Assembly (NCBI GenBank): GCA_022539475.1 | Contig: VCMS01000009.1 | Location: forward strand, 260,043-324,042 | Origin: Gracilaria domingensis | Taxonomy: Eukaryota > Rhodophyta > Florideophyceae > Gracilariales > Gracilariaceae | Direction of reading: 5' to 3' | Length of the DNA: 64,000 nucleotides | In this document: positions 44,283 to 56,993 of the stretch, in pieces | How the letters are laid out: every line of letters starts with the position of its first letter | Position numbering within the stretch: the first letter of the stretch is position 1 | Made by a program: the position numbers and the translations under genes | Notes under the pieces: generated by a model | Seen by the model: the letters and a program-made list of their open reading frames with translations, nothing else | What the model was told of the DNA's origin: nothing | Database searches by the model: none

Positions 44283-47200
44283 ATGAGAGCCTGCAGCAAT
44301 GGAGAGGTGCCCCCAGCGACGGGGTCTAGTGCGCCAGAGACTGAGAGGCCTCGCTCCCCGGTCACAGTCCTTTCGAGGAAGATGACCACTACAGACCTGG
44401 ACTCTGAGCACTTTGGTGTCTTGCGTCGCCCGTGGATACGGTCTAAAAAGAGCCGGTCCCCGGATAGAGTCCTGGTCATGGCGAAAAGAAACTACAAAGT
44501 TTACGCCGACCTAAGGGTTTCCGACCAGTATATGGTTCGGCAGTTGTCCGTGCTCCATACAGGAGCTGGGCCGAACTTTTTGGTTCAGTCTATGATTCCG
44601 CCGCACTTGCGGTCTCGCGTTCGTGCGGCGCTGCATATTGATATCGCGGATGCGAATAATAATATCCACTCTGTACAGTGGGAGTGATAGACCTGCTTGT
44701 CAGGCTTGGCCACTACGTGGTGAAGCTCGATTTCTTGGTTTGCAAGCAGCTCGCTGCGCCGGCTATACTCGGATGTGACTTCTGTGACCGCTTCGTCGAA
44801 TCAATTCCACCGCGGCAAAGAACTATCGAAATGGAAGATGGGACCATTGTACCGGTCGTGCGGCGTCCCCTTCGACGGGCTTTGAACAATCAAGTTCCTT
44901 TTCCTGCTGCCCAGGAGCCTGCCGCTGATGAACGGAAGTCTACGAAGCTGCGAGTTGCTCGGTCTATTTGCATCCCGCCCGAATCGCAGGTCTGGGTTAC
45001 TGTAACATCTCCACAAGGTGGTTTACAAACAGTGCAACTGTTGCCTGCGTTACAGGAAAGGTATCAGCTCGCTTTGGCTAATGGGATTGTTTTTGTTGAG
45101 CCCGAGAAGTCTGTACAGGTGTTGGTTGCGAACTTCAGCCGTTTTCCTCAACGGTTGGTCAGGAGCCGATTTATTGGATCATTGCTCCCGCACCCTGCGG
45201 CTATAGTGCCTACTCAGGTTTCTATGGCCGAAGTTCTCGGAATCTTCGAAGCTGAGGAGAGGGAGGCGGAACGGAACAATTCCGAACCGAATACTGGACC
45301 GAACAGTTCGTCGGGAGATGCTACGTCGACCTCGTCGGATGTGAATGACCGCAGCCTGTCGAAGGAAGCAAGGCCGACCTCGTCGGACAATAATAAGAAG
45401 GACCTTAGTGCTGCTGACACGAAGGATAAAGCAGTACAGGAACTGGAGTCTCCGGATCATGAACATGTCTCAGAGACTCAACGCGATAAGTTGCGGCACA
45501 TGCTCAAAGAGTTCACGCTCATGTGGGATGGCTTCCTCGGAAAGATTGGTATTACCGAACATCGGATTGATTTGCTACCGAATACTCGGCCCATTTCACA
45601 GCACCCTTACAGGGCAGGACCGACAGCTCGGGAAGAGGAGAAGGCTCAAGTATAGAAGATGCTCCGCGCTGGAGTTATTGAGCCGGCTCAGTCACCATGG
45701 GGATCGCCGGTGGTGCTCGCGCCCAAAGCTGATGGGTCTTGGCGCTTTTGCATCGACAACCGCAAGTAAAACGCGGCCACGGTCAAGGATGTGTATCCTA
45801 TCCCACGAATGGATGAATCAATCGATTCATTGGGCGACGCGAAGGTGTTCACAACCCTATACGCGAATTGGGCTATTGGCAAGTTCCCGTGAGGGCTGAA
45901 TATCGTGACAAGACAGCCTTCGTTTGTCATGAAGGATTATACCGATTCAATCGGATGCCCTTTGGGTTAACGAACGCACCAGCCACATTCCAACGTGCTG
46001 TGGACATTTTGCTTGCCCGTTTCATGTGGAAGACTTGCCTGGTTTATCTGGATGACATCATTGTCTACTCCAGCAACCTGGACGAGCACTTGACCCACGT
46101 ACAGGATGTGATGCATGTCCAACGAGATGCAGGCATTACACTCAAGCTGAAGAAGTGCGAGTTCTTTACCGAAACCGTGAGGTATCTCGGCCATGTCATC
46201 CATCCTGGACGGCTGTGTTTCGACGAAGCACGGGTGAAGTGCCTCAAAGATGCTAAGCATCCGCGGACGCAGACGGAACTCCGATCTTTTCTCGGCTTCT
46301 GCAATGTGTATCGCCGCTTCATTCCGAACTTTGCGGATATCACTGCACCTCTAAACGAGCTTCTTCGTAAAGGACGGCCAGTCAATCTGGAACCGTTCGA
46401 CGACCGCACATCTGCGGCGTTCTCGTCGCGCGTTGACGCGGTGACATCGCCACCGGTCTTATCCGTACCCAGGTCTGGTTTGCCGTATGCAATAGATACG
46501 GATGCGAGCGACTACCAAGTTGGCTGCGCTCTTTTCCAGACCACAGAGGATGGCGAACGATTGCCAATTGGGTATTGGTCAAGAAGCCTCAACGTTCACA
46601 AGAGGAATTACTCGGTATCCGAGAAGGAGTGCTTGGCAGTTGTCTGGGCATTACAGACACTGCGGACCTATCTTATGGGAACTCGCTTCATTGTTCATAC
46701 CGATCATTCGGCCTTACGCTGGCTACTCTCTATAGCAGAGCCATCTGGCCGCTTGATGCGGTGGAGACTTCGCTTGTCGGAATTCGACTTTGAAATCCGC
46801 TACAAGAAAGGACTCCTGAACACTCAGGCTGATGCACTGTCCCGCTTGGAAACAGCGGCTGATGCTGCCCCAGTCGATGAATTGGAAATACCGTGCTTCC
46901 TCGCGGAAGACGGCTCGAGCGATGCCGATGAAGATTCGGAAGGATGGGATATCTACGATGCTGTTTTAGCCGTGTCAGACACGTGCCCAAAATCGGGTTC
47001 TTTCGTACCGATCAAGTCGGAGGAACTCATACGGGAACAGCAGACGGACCGTTTTTGTACGGAGATTCGTAGCCGTTTGAAGGGTGGGGCACGGCTGCCT
47101 TTCGTCGAGAACGACCAAGGATTCCTCATCCGAACTGTTGGACACAGGCCACAGATTGTGGTTCCGCAGTCCATTCAGTCACGAGTGCTGCATCTGTCGC

Positions 47201-48138
47201 ACTATGCGAAGCTCTCAGCCCACCGTGGTTGCAGGAAGTTGTACTACTCCCTGGGGAAGGACTTCTACTGGCCAGCGATGGCTTTCGATGCGTATGCCAC
47301 TGTTTGAGGATGTTCTGATTGCGCAACGAACCGCATCAAACTGCGGAAGTACTTCAAGAAGTTGGTACTTTTCCCTTCTAGTGCTCCACTGGAATTCGTG
47401 CCTATTGACTTGCTCGGCGAGTTTATTCGCACTCGCCAGGGAGACCGGTTTCTACTGGTCATCACCGACCGCTTTTCTAAGCTGTTACGGACTCTGCCTT
47501 AGAAGAAGGTTACCGCCAGTACGGTCGCCCAAGCTTTCGTTATACACTGGGTTTTTGTCTACGGACCGCCGATTGATTTGTTATCGAATAATGGACCGCA
47601 GTTTGCGGCTAAGTTCTTTCAGGACGTCTGCCGCATCTTGCGGATCCAAAACTGGTTCACGACAACATATCATCCCCAGAGTAGTGGGCACGCATTACGG
47701 ACGTTCGTTGCCGAGCATCCGTCGGAATGGGATGAATACACCGATGCGGTGACATATGCCTACAATACCCAGGTTCATCGCACTACTCAGGTCTCGCCGT
47801 TCGAGCTTGTGCTATCACGCGTTCCACCGTCGGTGGTCATCGAGCCACAGCGAATTCTGGATAAGTTCCCCTCGCCCCCCTACATAGGGACGCGTGGAAG
47901 GGATGGCTCACGAAGATTATTCCTACGGTTAGACAGAATATCGTTAAGGCACAAGCCGCCTACAAGCGGAATTTTGACGCTAGAGTGCGCAAACATGCCT
48001 CTCAGATCAGGGAAGGTAGCTATGCCTTCATACGCAAGAATACTACAATGCCGAGAAGGAGAAGCGCCACAAGCTTTCTCCTATCGCGGATGGTCCCTAC
48101 CGGGTCATTTCAGTTACCGACACTACGGTTGTCCTTGA
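44283..48138 (+). pseudogene. pol: Gypsy pol: protease, RT, RNase H, integrase
   Basis: Motifs appear in Gypsy order. A protease-like block has LHTGAGPNFL and later PAILGCDFC (about 44550-44790). RT has DKTAFVCHEGLYRFNRMPFGL (start only) and VYLDDIIVYS with the catalytic Asp pair (about 45900-46070). RNase H opens with IDTDASDYQVGCALFQ and has VSEKECLAVVWAL and HTDHSALRWL (about 46490-46730). The integrase zinc finger HLSHYAKLSAHRG lies at about 47190-47230. The integrase core shows EFVPIDLLG-like and WFTTTYHPQSSGH blocks (47390-47700). It is an aspartic protease, RT/RNase H and integrase polyprotein. A few breaks interrupt it. Confidence 0.8.
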
Positions 48139-49544
48139 CATCACGGGAGAGCAGGAGCGTTTTTCGCGGGATCACGTAACGCCTGCGCCGACCCCTGCTT
48201 CTCAGGAAACGCAACCGGAAACGCCGGACACCGCTACGGCTACTGTGGAACCAGCCGCCGAAACGGAAGCGCGCACTTCGTTGTCAGTATTGCCGCATCC
48301 CAACCGCGTACTTGCTGATTTGCCGGATAAGCAGGAATCTAACCAGTCAGTCTCTGCTGCCGCTCACGTACACACGCGGATACTGGCCCCTCCGGGGATA
48401 CTAACTACCGCCCCCGACGCTCCACTGAGGAGGGGCAGGAGTCAGATCGTTCTTCGTCGTTGTCAAAGTCGTCGACGGATTTGCCTTCTCACGCCTCTGT
48501 CCCGCCACAGCACGCGCTGACGGAGGAGAAGCAGCCGGAGATACCGAGCGAAGAGACTGACCCGCAGTTATAGCGGAAGCCTGAGGAGAAACGCAACAAC
48601 TGGGTGGAGCACAAAGCCGGAAAACTGGAAGAACACCAGGAAGAAGCTGCTGCAGAAGCCGCCTCCTCGCCCGCGGATGGTACTGTATTGCCGTCACAGA
48701 CGGAGGGACAGAAGCCGGCCCCAGCTGCGCAGCGTGAGCCCGGCACGCCGGAAGAGAGTGTGGTAAACACCGCAACAGCCGCGTCGAATTCGGAGAATAT
48801 ACGCATGCCGCAGTCGGAGCCCGCGAGAGGGAGCACATATGCATCAAGGAACGCCGAAAGTTCGGAAGAGAAGTTAGTCAAAAGAGACCGTGCTGTTGCG
48901 GCAGACCCGACTTCGGGAGATCTCGATGAAGCATCAAGTGATGAAGCCGTTGAAAACACAGAGGAAACCGCCGATATGGCCAGCCGATAGGCCACAGTAA
49001 GTGGGAAGCAGCGCAACGCGGCGCAGGCGCGCACATTGCGCCAAGTGTTTGGCTTCGCCGGCGATCCGCCTCCAGTAGAGGATGACAGAACACGAGCCGG
49101 GCACATGCCTGCTGTAAGGCTTGCGGCCGCCGAAAACGGAAATTCCGCATTGGAATCGGCATCGCACAGCCGTGCAACGGCGCAGGCCCCATTACCAGCA
49201 GTGAGTGGCGAAACGCCGCCACGGCGCGCACAACAGCACCACTCGCTGGCGCACCGCAATGCGGACCGTTCACCCCCACGACGGGATACCTCGCCGGAAC
49301 GCCGGAAGCTCGCTGTTTGAGAAGACCAGAGTAAGGTCACAGCCCGACGACACGGGAAGGAAAGTCAGAAATCTGGAAGCCTGAATGTCAGGAACACACA
49401 ATCCTCACCAGGACCACCTGGCGTACAGAGCGCACTGCCGTCAGGACGGAAGCCGTCTGGCAACGATGCCCACGACGGGAAAGCAATCAACGACATCTCA
49501 GAAGAAGGCACGACAACCGAACCGCACACTGAGCGGCTTGTCCT

Positions 49545-49705
49545 CGACAGGGAGTGGGTTATGGACCGTCTGATTAGTCACAGCTACGCCTCTGATTGAG
49601 AGCTATTGTATCGAGTCGGTTGGTACGGCTGTCCTTCTTCGAAGGACACACATGAGCCTATCGAGCATCTACCTCGCCCTAAGGTCCTACAGTACCACCG
49701 TCGCA
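49545..49705 (+). pseudogene. Chromodomain at the C-terminus of Gypsy pol
   Basis: The reading frame shows REWVMDRLI, then LLYRVGWYGCPSSKDTHEP and IEHLPRPKVLQYHRR. This is the chromodomain layout: a strand with Y-x-V-x-W-x-G, then S/D-x-T-x-E-P, then a C-terminal helix. In chromoviruses this domain recognises histone marks and steers integration. A long linker rich in Glu, Ser and Pro (about 48140-49540) separates it from the integrase core, which is unusually long. The reading frame is interrupted. Confidence 0.75.
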
Positions 49706-50269
49706 GACAGACACCGATATCGGCAACGCTGGACAAAGCCCAAGTGGGTTGACCAACCACAACTTGTGAGATATGCCGTCTCAGACGGAATATGCCGCTT
49801 CACGCGGATGGAATTGCATCATGCAAAACGTGCCGCTTCACACGGATCCAACGACATTGATATTAACAAGCCGCCCTAGGCGGACGCTACTGAAAAGCAG
49901 CAACATGCCGCTCTATGCGGACAGTTCTTGTCTGGACAGACAAGCCGCGAAACGTGGAAGCCATTTACAGTGGAGAAGAAGATGAAGAAGGAAGAAGCAT
50001 AAGAAGAAGGAGAAGAAGCCAGGACACTGTAAAGAAGACTAAGAAGTTTTATCGCTACAGCCGCTTCTGCCGAAAGTTACCCCTCTCTTGTGGGCTATTC
50101 GCAACAGCCTCGAACGAGGTATTGCCCACTGAGAAGGAGACGAACAAGAAGACAAGTTTGAGCCAAGCCAGCAAGGCTGGAGAAGTTTAACTCTAACTAT
50201 TGAGTGGCCCCTCATCATCGGGGTCTATTACGGACTATTGTAGCCCGTCAGGGACCACGAGCCGGAGAA

Positions 50270-52075
50270 TTACGCGCCGGACGGCCCAGCACCTGGAGTG
50301 CCCCCACTACCGAGAGCTCCGGAGAAGCGCTGTGCCGCTATCGCTTGCAATTCCGACTCGTCGGTCACCGTATCGGGAACGGCCACTCCCACGCCTCGAA
50401 GGAAGTCGCGAATGACCGCCGCTCGCGGAGTGAGAGAAGAACTGCCGCCCACGGCGGATGCTACATCCTGAGCCCACGGGCCGGTCGGAGCGGGAGCCGC
50501 TACAGCGGGTGGGTCAACAATCACGACTTCGTCGTCATCTCCCGTAGCTTCGGGCTCTGAGGCAACCCCCACTGGGCTCCCCTCATCCATGGGACTTCCT
50601 CCCTCTTCAGGGTCATCACCGTCATCGTCGACGTATACAAACCCACGCGGGTGCCCTTCCGGGATATGATGCTTCTCTCGGCGGCGACCAGCCGCCTCAG
50701 CGCGACCGATAATCTCCCAAATCCATGGGTCAAAGTATACGAAGTCGCCGGCATTGACGTTCCGTCCCGGAGAATGGTCCGACTGCCGACGAACCTCGTC
50801 GGAAACCTGACTAGCAGGCAACTCATTCCAGTCAATCTGGTCGATGACGTCCACCAACGCAGTGGCTTCGCGCGCATTGCGGACCGAGTTAAGCACGTCG
50901 GAGAGATCCAGTGCCCGGATCGCATGATGGATGAGCTCCGGGATGAACCACACCCGGTACGAATCATATGCCTCTATGAGGAGGAAAGCCGCAACGCGGA
51001 CGGTCCATTCTGTGGCAAGAATGCTCCGCAGGCCGCGAGTCGGATCGTTCATGAAATATGAGCCTTTGTAAGTTAGGCATAGCTCTACGTGACACCCTCG
51101 TGGGACTTCGACTGCAGGCCAGAACGACGGCAGCGACAGGTATCGCCCAGTATGGGAGTGACGCGCGATGGGCTCAACCTCCGTGCACTGGTACGGCACC
51201 AGTACTCCAAAGCGGGAGCGCCATTTTCTCTCGAATCGGATGCCTTCATGGAACTGGGACCGTGCTGGACGGCGAAGATACCGGAACTCCGCACGAAGAA
51301 TAGGCCGAGCCCACATGATCAACTCCTGCTGCGGCTGAACGGTGTCCGAATATCGGTCGGTTTCGTCCAACGCGTTGGCTAGATGGTCGCCGTAGCCGAC
51401 CTCGCCGAAAGTTCGGTAACGTGACACGTCATACTGGTGCTGTGCCGGCACCGGATTTTCGTTCGGAGCTCGGAAGTGTCGCGCGTACCCAAATCGGGCC
51501 ATCTCATTGCGAGCAAATTGTCTCGTCTCGTTTTGACCTACAAACAGGCAACTCGGTGTGACCGCAACGCGAGCGATCCAGTCCCATGAACGGGTAACGT
51601 CAGCAGGAAGCGCACCAGGGAGTTGACCGTCGACAGCGTACGAGTCGACGAGCTCGGTATACCGAACGGCCTCGGCGTCAAGCCAGGGAGCCTGGGCGAA
51701 AAGGAAACTTTGCAAGAGCGGATCCCGGATGCGTAACGCGCCTGCGGTAGGCCATCCAACCAGCGTAGCTGGCATCTCGGCGTTGAACCAATCCCATACG
51801 GGCGCGGGACCAGCCTGAGCTGGAGCGTGATCTTGTCCGGAAGAACCCGGCTGGGAGGTAGCTGCCGACTGCGGAAGAGGTAGAGACCGGAACGGCCGGT
51901 TGGAAACTTGCATACGTGCCGTCGAAGACGGATGGGCGTTCGGTGTGTTGGAAGTCGCGGGAGGGCTCGAGATGGCGAGGTTTGCTATTGACACCGGAGG
52001 TGTTGGTGTTTCCGAACAGTTCTCGGCAGACCCGTCTTGGGAGACTTCTTTATATACCTCCATCGCGAGGCGCAT
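50270..52075 (-). CDS. Intact 601-codon antisense ORF of the Gypsy element
   Basis: Unbroken minus-strand frame between the chromodomain and the right edge of the element. Residues 1-100 are Pro/Ser-rich and low-complexity. Residues about 105-430 look like one globular domain, with DWFNAEMPATLVGWPTAG, LLQSFLFAQAPWLDAEAV, RSQFHEGIRFERKWRSRFGV, PSFWPAVEVPRGCHVELCL and VRVAAFLLIEAYDSYRVWF. The C-terminal ~130 residues are acidic and then Gly/Ala-rich. No catalytic or zinc motif is visible and no family is recognised. Plant Gypsy elements are known to carry additional antisense ORFs of unknown role, and position and composition suggest the same here. The first Met at 52075 lies 33 bp from the Copia element boundary. 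Confidence 0.6.
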   Translation of the reverse strand: MRLAMEVYKEVSQDGSAENCSETPTPPVSIANLAISSPPATSNTPNAHPSSTARMQVSNRPFRSLPLPQSAATSQPGSSGQDHAPAQAGPAPVWDWFNAEMPATLVGWPTAGALRIRDPLLQSFLFAQAPWLDAEAVRYTELVDSYAVDGQLPGALPADVTRSWDWIARVAVTPSCLFVGQNETRQFARNEMARFGYARHFRAPNENPVPAQHQYDVSRYRTFGEVGYGDHLANALDETDRYSDTVQPQQELIMWARPILRAEFRYLRRPARSQFHEGIRFERKWRSRFGVLVPYQCTEVEPIARHSHTGRYLSLPSFWPAVEVPRGCHVELCLTYKGSYFMNDPTRGLRSILATEWTVRVAAFLLIEAYDSYRVWFIPELIHHAIRALDLSDVLNSVRNAREATALVDVIDQIDWNELPASQVSDEVRRQSDHSPGRNVNAGDFVYFDPWIWEIIGRAEAAGRRREKHHIPEGHPRGFVYVDDDGDDPEEGGSPMDEGSPVGVASEPEATGDDDEVVIVDPPAVAAPAPTGPWAQDVASAVGGSSSLTPRAAVIRDFLRGVGVAVPDTVTDESELQAIAAQRFSGALGSGGTPGAGPSGA

Positions 52076-52246
52076 CGAGCCGACGGAGTCGGTGTCTCAG
52101 GCAAACGGGCATAGATCAAAGCATAAGACAGTCCAATGGTGTGGACTGAGTAAACGGAATGGACGGAGTCACTGCGACAACGACCCAGCTTTTTGATGCT
52201 GATCATTGCCTTCCACTTGCTCCAGTAGTCTCGACCCAACGTCACC

Positions 52247-53391
52247 ATGTCCCACTACAATGCCACACTTGCCACAGTTATGGGCCCAGCTGGAGTCGTC
52301 GCTACTGATTCTGGAGGCAGCATAAGTAGTGCGCCGAAATTTGTTACAAATGTTACTTCTCAAGTCCAATATCGCAAAGCCTTACGCGTGTGGATGAAGA
52401 TGATACACCGTTTCGCTGAAGTTGACAACAAATCAAAGGCTGTCTGTAAAGGTGCAGGTTTATTAGTGTATCTCTCATGTGATGCAAAAGCACAGGTTTT
52501 GTCGGACCAAGCGCAACGAAGTAAAAATCTTTCTCTTGATGGGCAAGAAGACGACAAGAATAACGAAGCACTGATTGAATCAGTCTTGAACGTCATCGCA
52601 AAGGGCATTCCAACGGAGGTCGTTAAACGCGAAGTGGATTTGCTAACAGTCATCTCTGCGTGCATCCGCAAACCAGGAGAAAAGATTTAATTCTTCGCCA
52701 ACAGTTTCAATGGTGCTGTTGGCGAGTACAGGTACACACCAATGGATTTAATGCAGTCACGAACAAGAATTGCTCTCTCATGATGCTACGAAATGCAAAA
52801 CTTTCTCAAGAGACAATGAACGGCATAGCACTACAGCTTACCTCGAACCACAATATTAGTACGAATGAATCAATTGGTTCCGAAGTCGTACTGTCGCGCA
52901 TGGAAATAAAGTTCCTCCTCGATTCTTTGGTACAAGAAAGCTTAGTTAACAACCCAAATGCTGTCACTGTAGCTGCAAAGACCAAGAAAGTTGAAGAACG
53001 TGTGACTAGTTCTCGTGCAGATATTCCGATGTTCTCCTTACAAGACGCTGTAACGCCGCTCAGCCATGTGCATAATTGCGAAGAAGTTATGGAAATTCAA
53101 CCCACCAAAGTCCAGACTGCTATGCTAGGAAAACGTACAAACTCCAAAGGCGCAGAGATTGGTACATTCGTAAAGAAATTGAAGGCTGAGAATCCCTGTC
53201 GCGCATGTGGAGAATTTGGTCACTGGTATAAGGACAATGAAGAATGTCGTAAGAAGATGCGTAAGAGTAATAACCAGCGTGCAAATCTGAATGCTGGAAC
53301 ACTTTTCGTGAAGGTTTCGCCCAATGAGGACGTTCCTCCACCATCTGAAGGGAAGAACGAGCCGAAAATAAGTTCACTTTTTCAAAAGTGA
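52247..53391 (+). pseudogene. gag: gag region of Copia element E
   Basis: It opens inside the left direct repeat with MSHYNATLATVMGPAGV. The N-terminal part is helical (YRKALRVWMKMIHRF, LIESVLNVIAKGIPTEV). The C-terminal part (52660-53391) ends with CRACGEFGHWYKDNEEC, a zinc knuckle of the C-x2-C-x4-H type, followed by a Lys-rich stretch. The region is interrupted. The gag start overlapping the repeat is unusual and suggests that the repeat boundary or the start has shifted. Confidence 0.65.
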
Positions 53392-55190
53392 GGTCTGGAG
53401 AGCTCCAACCAGATCTCAATCCCATACTAGATGACAGAGCAGCCACCTCAACAGCTGGTGTTGATCAAGCAGCAGCACTGTGCAATTCGTTAGGTATTGA
53501 GCTTGTCCTTGACCCGCCACGCGAACAGTACTTTCATGCCTGGGGTGTGAACGCTTCCGATCCAAAGATGGTGCTTTGTATTTGGAATCTCGTTCTCAAT
53601 GACATGCATGGCAAGCCTACAACTATACTTTTTGATCTTGTACGTGGTTCTTCTCCAATTATAATTGGCCTTGAACTATTGCAGCATTCTAATGTTCTCA
53701 ATCACGAGACTCCTCCCATTTGCAGCTTCAAACGCCAAATTGGATAACGCTGAAAGTTGTTTCTCCACCTACATACGCCCCGATGAAGATGGAAACGATC
53801 GATTAAGAATCGAAATTGTAGCCAGCAATAAGTCTACTGTTCGCACGCGACTTGGAAGAACTAGTAGGAAAATGGGTCTCAATGCTGTGAAGAAGATTCA
53901 CCGCTTTACACATGCCACTTCTGATGAAATGAAACAACTTCTTGCTGAGGCCAACTTGCTTACCGATGAGCTCCGCTCAGCGTGCGAGGTCTTTAGTGCA
54001 TGCGATCTTTGAACAGCTTCTGGTCGTCCAGCACACCGCAAGAAGGTGTCTCTAAGCCATGTCAACGAGGCGTTCAATGAGACAGTTCAGGCTGACTTTT
54101 TGGTTGTCTACATATCAGGCGAAAGTACGAGGTCCTAAACATTATTGACGCCGGCACCAACTATGGGGAACGAGTCATTGTGGCCCAAAAGAACGCTTCC
54201 GAACTTTCGGACAAACTGGAATCGGAACGAATTTACCACCATGGAGCTCCTAATTATTTCAGGGCAGATCCGGAGTTTACCAATTCTAAGCTATATAAGC
54301 TGCTTGCTTTTCACGAGATTGTTGTACAAGATAGACCTTTGCGTGCATCCTCAAAGAATGGCAAGGTTGAGCCTAACAACGGGTGGTTTAAGAACGTTTT
54401 TGACCGTATCTGTAGGGAGAATACGAATGCATCTCCACAAACACTTGTAGCCCGTGCATCTCTGTTGACGAATATGTTTCACGGATCCTCGACGTTGAGC
54501 GCATTTCAACTCGCGAGAGGTTACTCGCCGTCCGTCCTAGCAATGCCTGGTAACCCAGTCACACAGGATTTGCTCGACGCTCATATGCGTACTGCAGCAA
54601 CTGGAGCCTTGCAGAAAGTGCTGAAGTCTCGTGATAGCCATCTGCTCTCACCGAACTCATTCAAGCCGGAAACATCTATATGGGTATATTCCAACACATC
54701 CAAACAGAATGAACCCGTGAGATGGGTTTCCGCGAAGGTCGTGGAGGCTTCGTCGTTTTATATCAAGTGCCGGAGATCTCATCGGGACCCACCGATGAAA
54801 GTTGCCTATGAACATGTACGTCTAGCACCGGACGGAGAATTGGCACGTGATTTGCAAGAAAGCATCCTCGAGGATGTACTGTCTGGGGACGTTCCAGATA
54901 CCGCACCAGCCGAAATTTTGAACAGCCCACACAGCGACGACGATGCAGCGCAGGTGATGTTAGATGTTTTTGGTCCAGACGATGAAGATGATGATGATGA
55001 TGTACGCGAAGTGAAGAGATCGATGTTTTCCAAACCTGTACTCGGGCGACCGCTGATGGACGTCATAGATGTTGATGTAGAGGACAACCAGCTTGAAGCC
55101 GGGAAGAATCTTGAGTCGGACGAGCAGACGGTACTGGACGAAGTCTACCGGAGCGTAGGAAACGCTCAAGTTACGCGGAATAAGCTTATT
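53388..55190 (+). pseudogene. pol: Protease-like and integrase region of Copia element E
   Basis: 53388-53747 has DDRAATSTAGVDQAAALC (protease active-site neighbourhood, D-x-x-A-x-x-S-x-x-G in this family) and IIIGLELLQHSNVLN. 54090-55190 is an integrase: VLNIIDAGTNYG (first Asp), YFRADPEFTNSKLYK (second Asp), then RASSKNGKVEPNNGWFKNVF with the catalytic Glu, and a C-terminal part followed by an acidic linker (DDEDDDDDVRE). A MITE-like insertion separates this from RT. Confidence 0.65.
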
Positions 55191-55600
55191 AGAAGAAATT
55201 TTTTCATTTTTATGAACGCATTTGGAGTGCAAATTTCGCTCTGCTAAACTTCCAAGTCCACTCTCTGCGTACGCCATCCGCGTTCCATTTGGACACCCTT
55301 GTAACGGCAAATCAATTTTTTAATAATTTATTTCATCATTCGGAGTGCGCTTGGAGTGCAATTTGGCAACGCGGGGAGCAACATGAAAGCAATGTGGGCG
55401 CAGATGGAGTGCAATGTGTATCGCTTGCACTCATAGTGTCCTCCATCGGCATGGCGCATGTCCTCCATTTGGACACCTCGAAATTGAGCTGCGAACAGAC
55501 ATCGCGTGCGCTCCAAATGAGGTCCAGCTGGCATCCAAGTACCACCCATGAGTGCCGGACAACCTCAAATTGCACTCCTCTTTTTCCAAAAATTTCTTTC
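55191..55600 (+). repeat. ~410-bp MITE-like repeat, copy 2 (partner at 17026-17432)
   Basis: Reverse complement of 17026-17432 with high identity along the full length. Its ends are AGAAGAAATTTTTTC and (inverted) GAAAGAAATTTTTGG. It is inserted between the integrase and RT parts of Copia element E. GGAGTGCAA-type motifs recur six or more times inside. Because Copia E is young, this insertion is also recent, or it travelled with the element. Confidence 0.85.
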
Positions 55601-56993
55601 AGGGAGAATGGACTGTGCACATCCCTGGATACTGAACAAAGCATTAGATGACGAGCTCCAGAAGGCATGGAAGGATGCTTACGTTCCAGTCCCTGAGAGC
55701 GCAGTCCCACGAGATGCTAATATGGAAAGCTCTTATGTGGTGTACAAGGTTAAGAAGGAAGAGAAAGGGTTAAAAAGATTGAAAGCTGGACTCTGTCCTC
55801 ACGGCAATCGCGATAAGGAGAAAGGTAACATAAGAAACGACTCCGCGAATGCTCAGTTTGATATCATTCGACTTCTCTCATCGCTTTTTACCATTCTTTC
55901 GTTTCGACTTGGGTGCATCGACGTGAATGGAGCATATCTACAAAGTGGCCCGATCACACGCGAGCTTTATGTTCGTCCGCCGAAGGAATGCAAGTACAGC
56001 CGAGGCACGCTCTGGAAACTCGTCAAACTACCATACTGCATCAGTTAAGCGGGTAGGCAATGGGCTACAGTGATCGAGAAATGGATGCTTGAAGTCGCAG
56101 GTCTCGAACGCATTTTCAGTGTCAGTCAGCTGTATGTCAAGCGTGACAAGGACAAGAAGATTTGTTTACTACTCGCAAAGCTAACCGACGATTTGCTAAT
56201 GGCCCGATCCCACGCAGAGATGCAGGCGTTCTCCCATCAAATTGCTCAGCACTTTATGATAAGCAAGACTATTATCGATGAAGAGATCAAATTTAATGGA
56301 TGCACGATCAAAAAACATGATGACCATAGCATTATGCTGTCGATGCAGGAGTACGCCGATTCCATCAAACGTATCCAATTGAGCAAAACAAGGAGATCAA
56401 TGCAACAAGACAGAGCTACGCAGAGTGAGATTCGGTCCTATCGAAAACTTGCCGGTGAACATATATGGCTCGGGTGCGGAGCACTCCCACAGGCCACTCA
56501 TATTGGATCCTTTATGTAGCAACGCATAGCACAGCTACAAGTGTTCCCTTTTGTCGAACCGAATCGCATGCTGTCCGAACTTTGTAATCTGCATCCGACA
56601 ATTCTGTACAGAAGACCATCAGCAAAGATCTGTAACGTGCAAATGGTTTCCTTCTTTGACGCCTCGTTCAATATATCGCCAACACAGTGCTACGGACAAA
56701 CTGGGTTCATAATAGGTTTGAAATTAGCTACAGCAAAGGGAGACGCAGAGACATTTCATCTGATTGATTTGGCAAGTATGAAGCAAAGGCGTGTCCCGTA
56801 TTCTTCCTATGGTGCGGAAATTTTTGCATGTACAGAAGGGGAGGATAGACACTTTAACTTGAACTGCGCGTTGAAGTCTATATCTCACGCAGAGAGATTC
56901 ATGTTTGTTTTGAATGTTGATTCAAAAGCAGTGTTTGACACTATAACTACCCTATACGAAGAGAACCAGTACAGTTTGAGGCAAAATGTTTAA
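55601..56993 (+). pseudogene. pol: RT and RNase H region of Copia element E
   Basis: RT begins with ALDDELQKAWKDAYVPV and shows LGCIDVNGAYLQSGP (first catalytic Asp, the usual D-V-x-x-A-Y-L block). The second half (56070-56519) has LLLAKLTDDLLMARS, with the double Asp of the active site, and SYRKLAGEHIWLG. RNase H (56541-56993) has VSFFDASFNISPTQ, SSYGAEIFACTEG and FVLNVDSKAVFDTI. The region is interrupted. C-terminal debris runs on to about 57240. Confidence 0.7.

Larger units (their letters stand above)
41450..52107 (+). mobile_element. Ty3/Gypsy chromovirus-type retrotransposon with an antisense ORF
   Basis: Parts in order on the plus strand: a presumed 5' LTR/leader (about 41450-42267, with CCTATATAGATGG as a possible TATA box near 41522), gag (42268-44280), protease, RT, RNase H and integrase (about 44283-48000), a long hydrophilic linker and a chromodomain (49545-49705). 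An intact antisense ORF (50270-52075) lies between the chromodomain and the right boundary. The right end abuts Copia element E at 52108, and no matching 3' LTR was found, so both outer limits are estimates. Gag and the antisense ORF look whole; pol carries only a few breaks, so the element is fairly young. A leader open frame (41779-42264) precedes gag. Confidence 0.8.
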
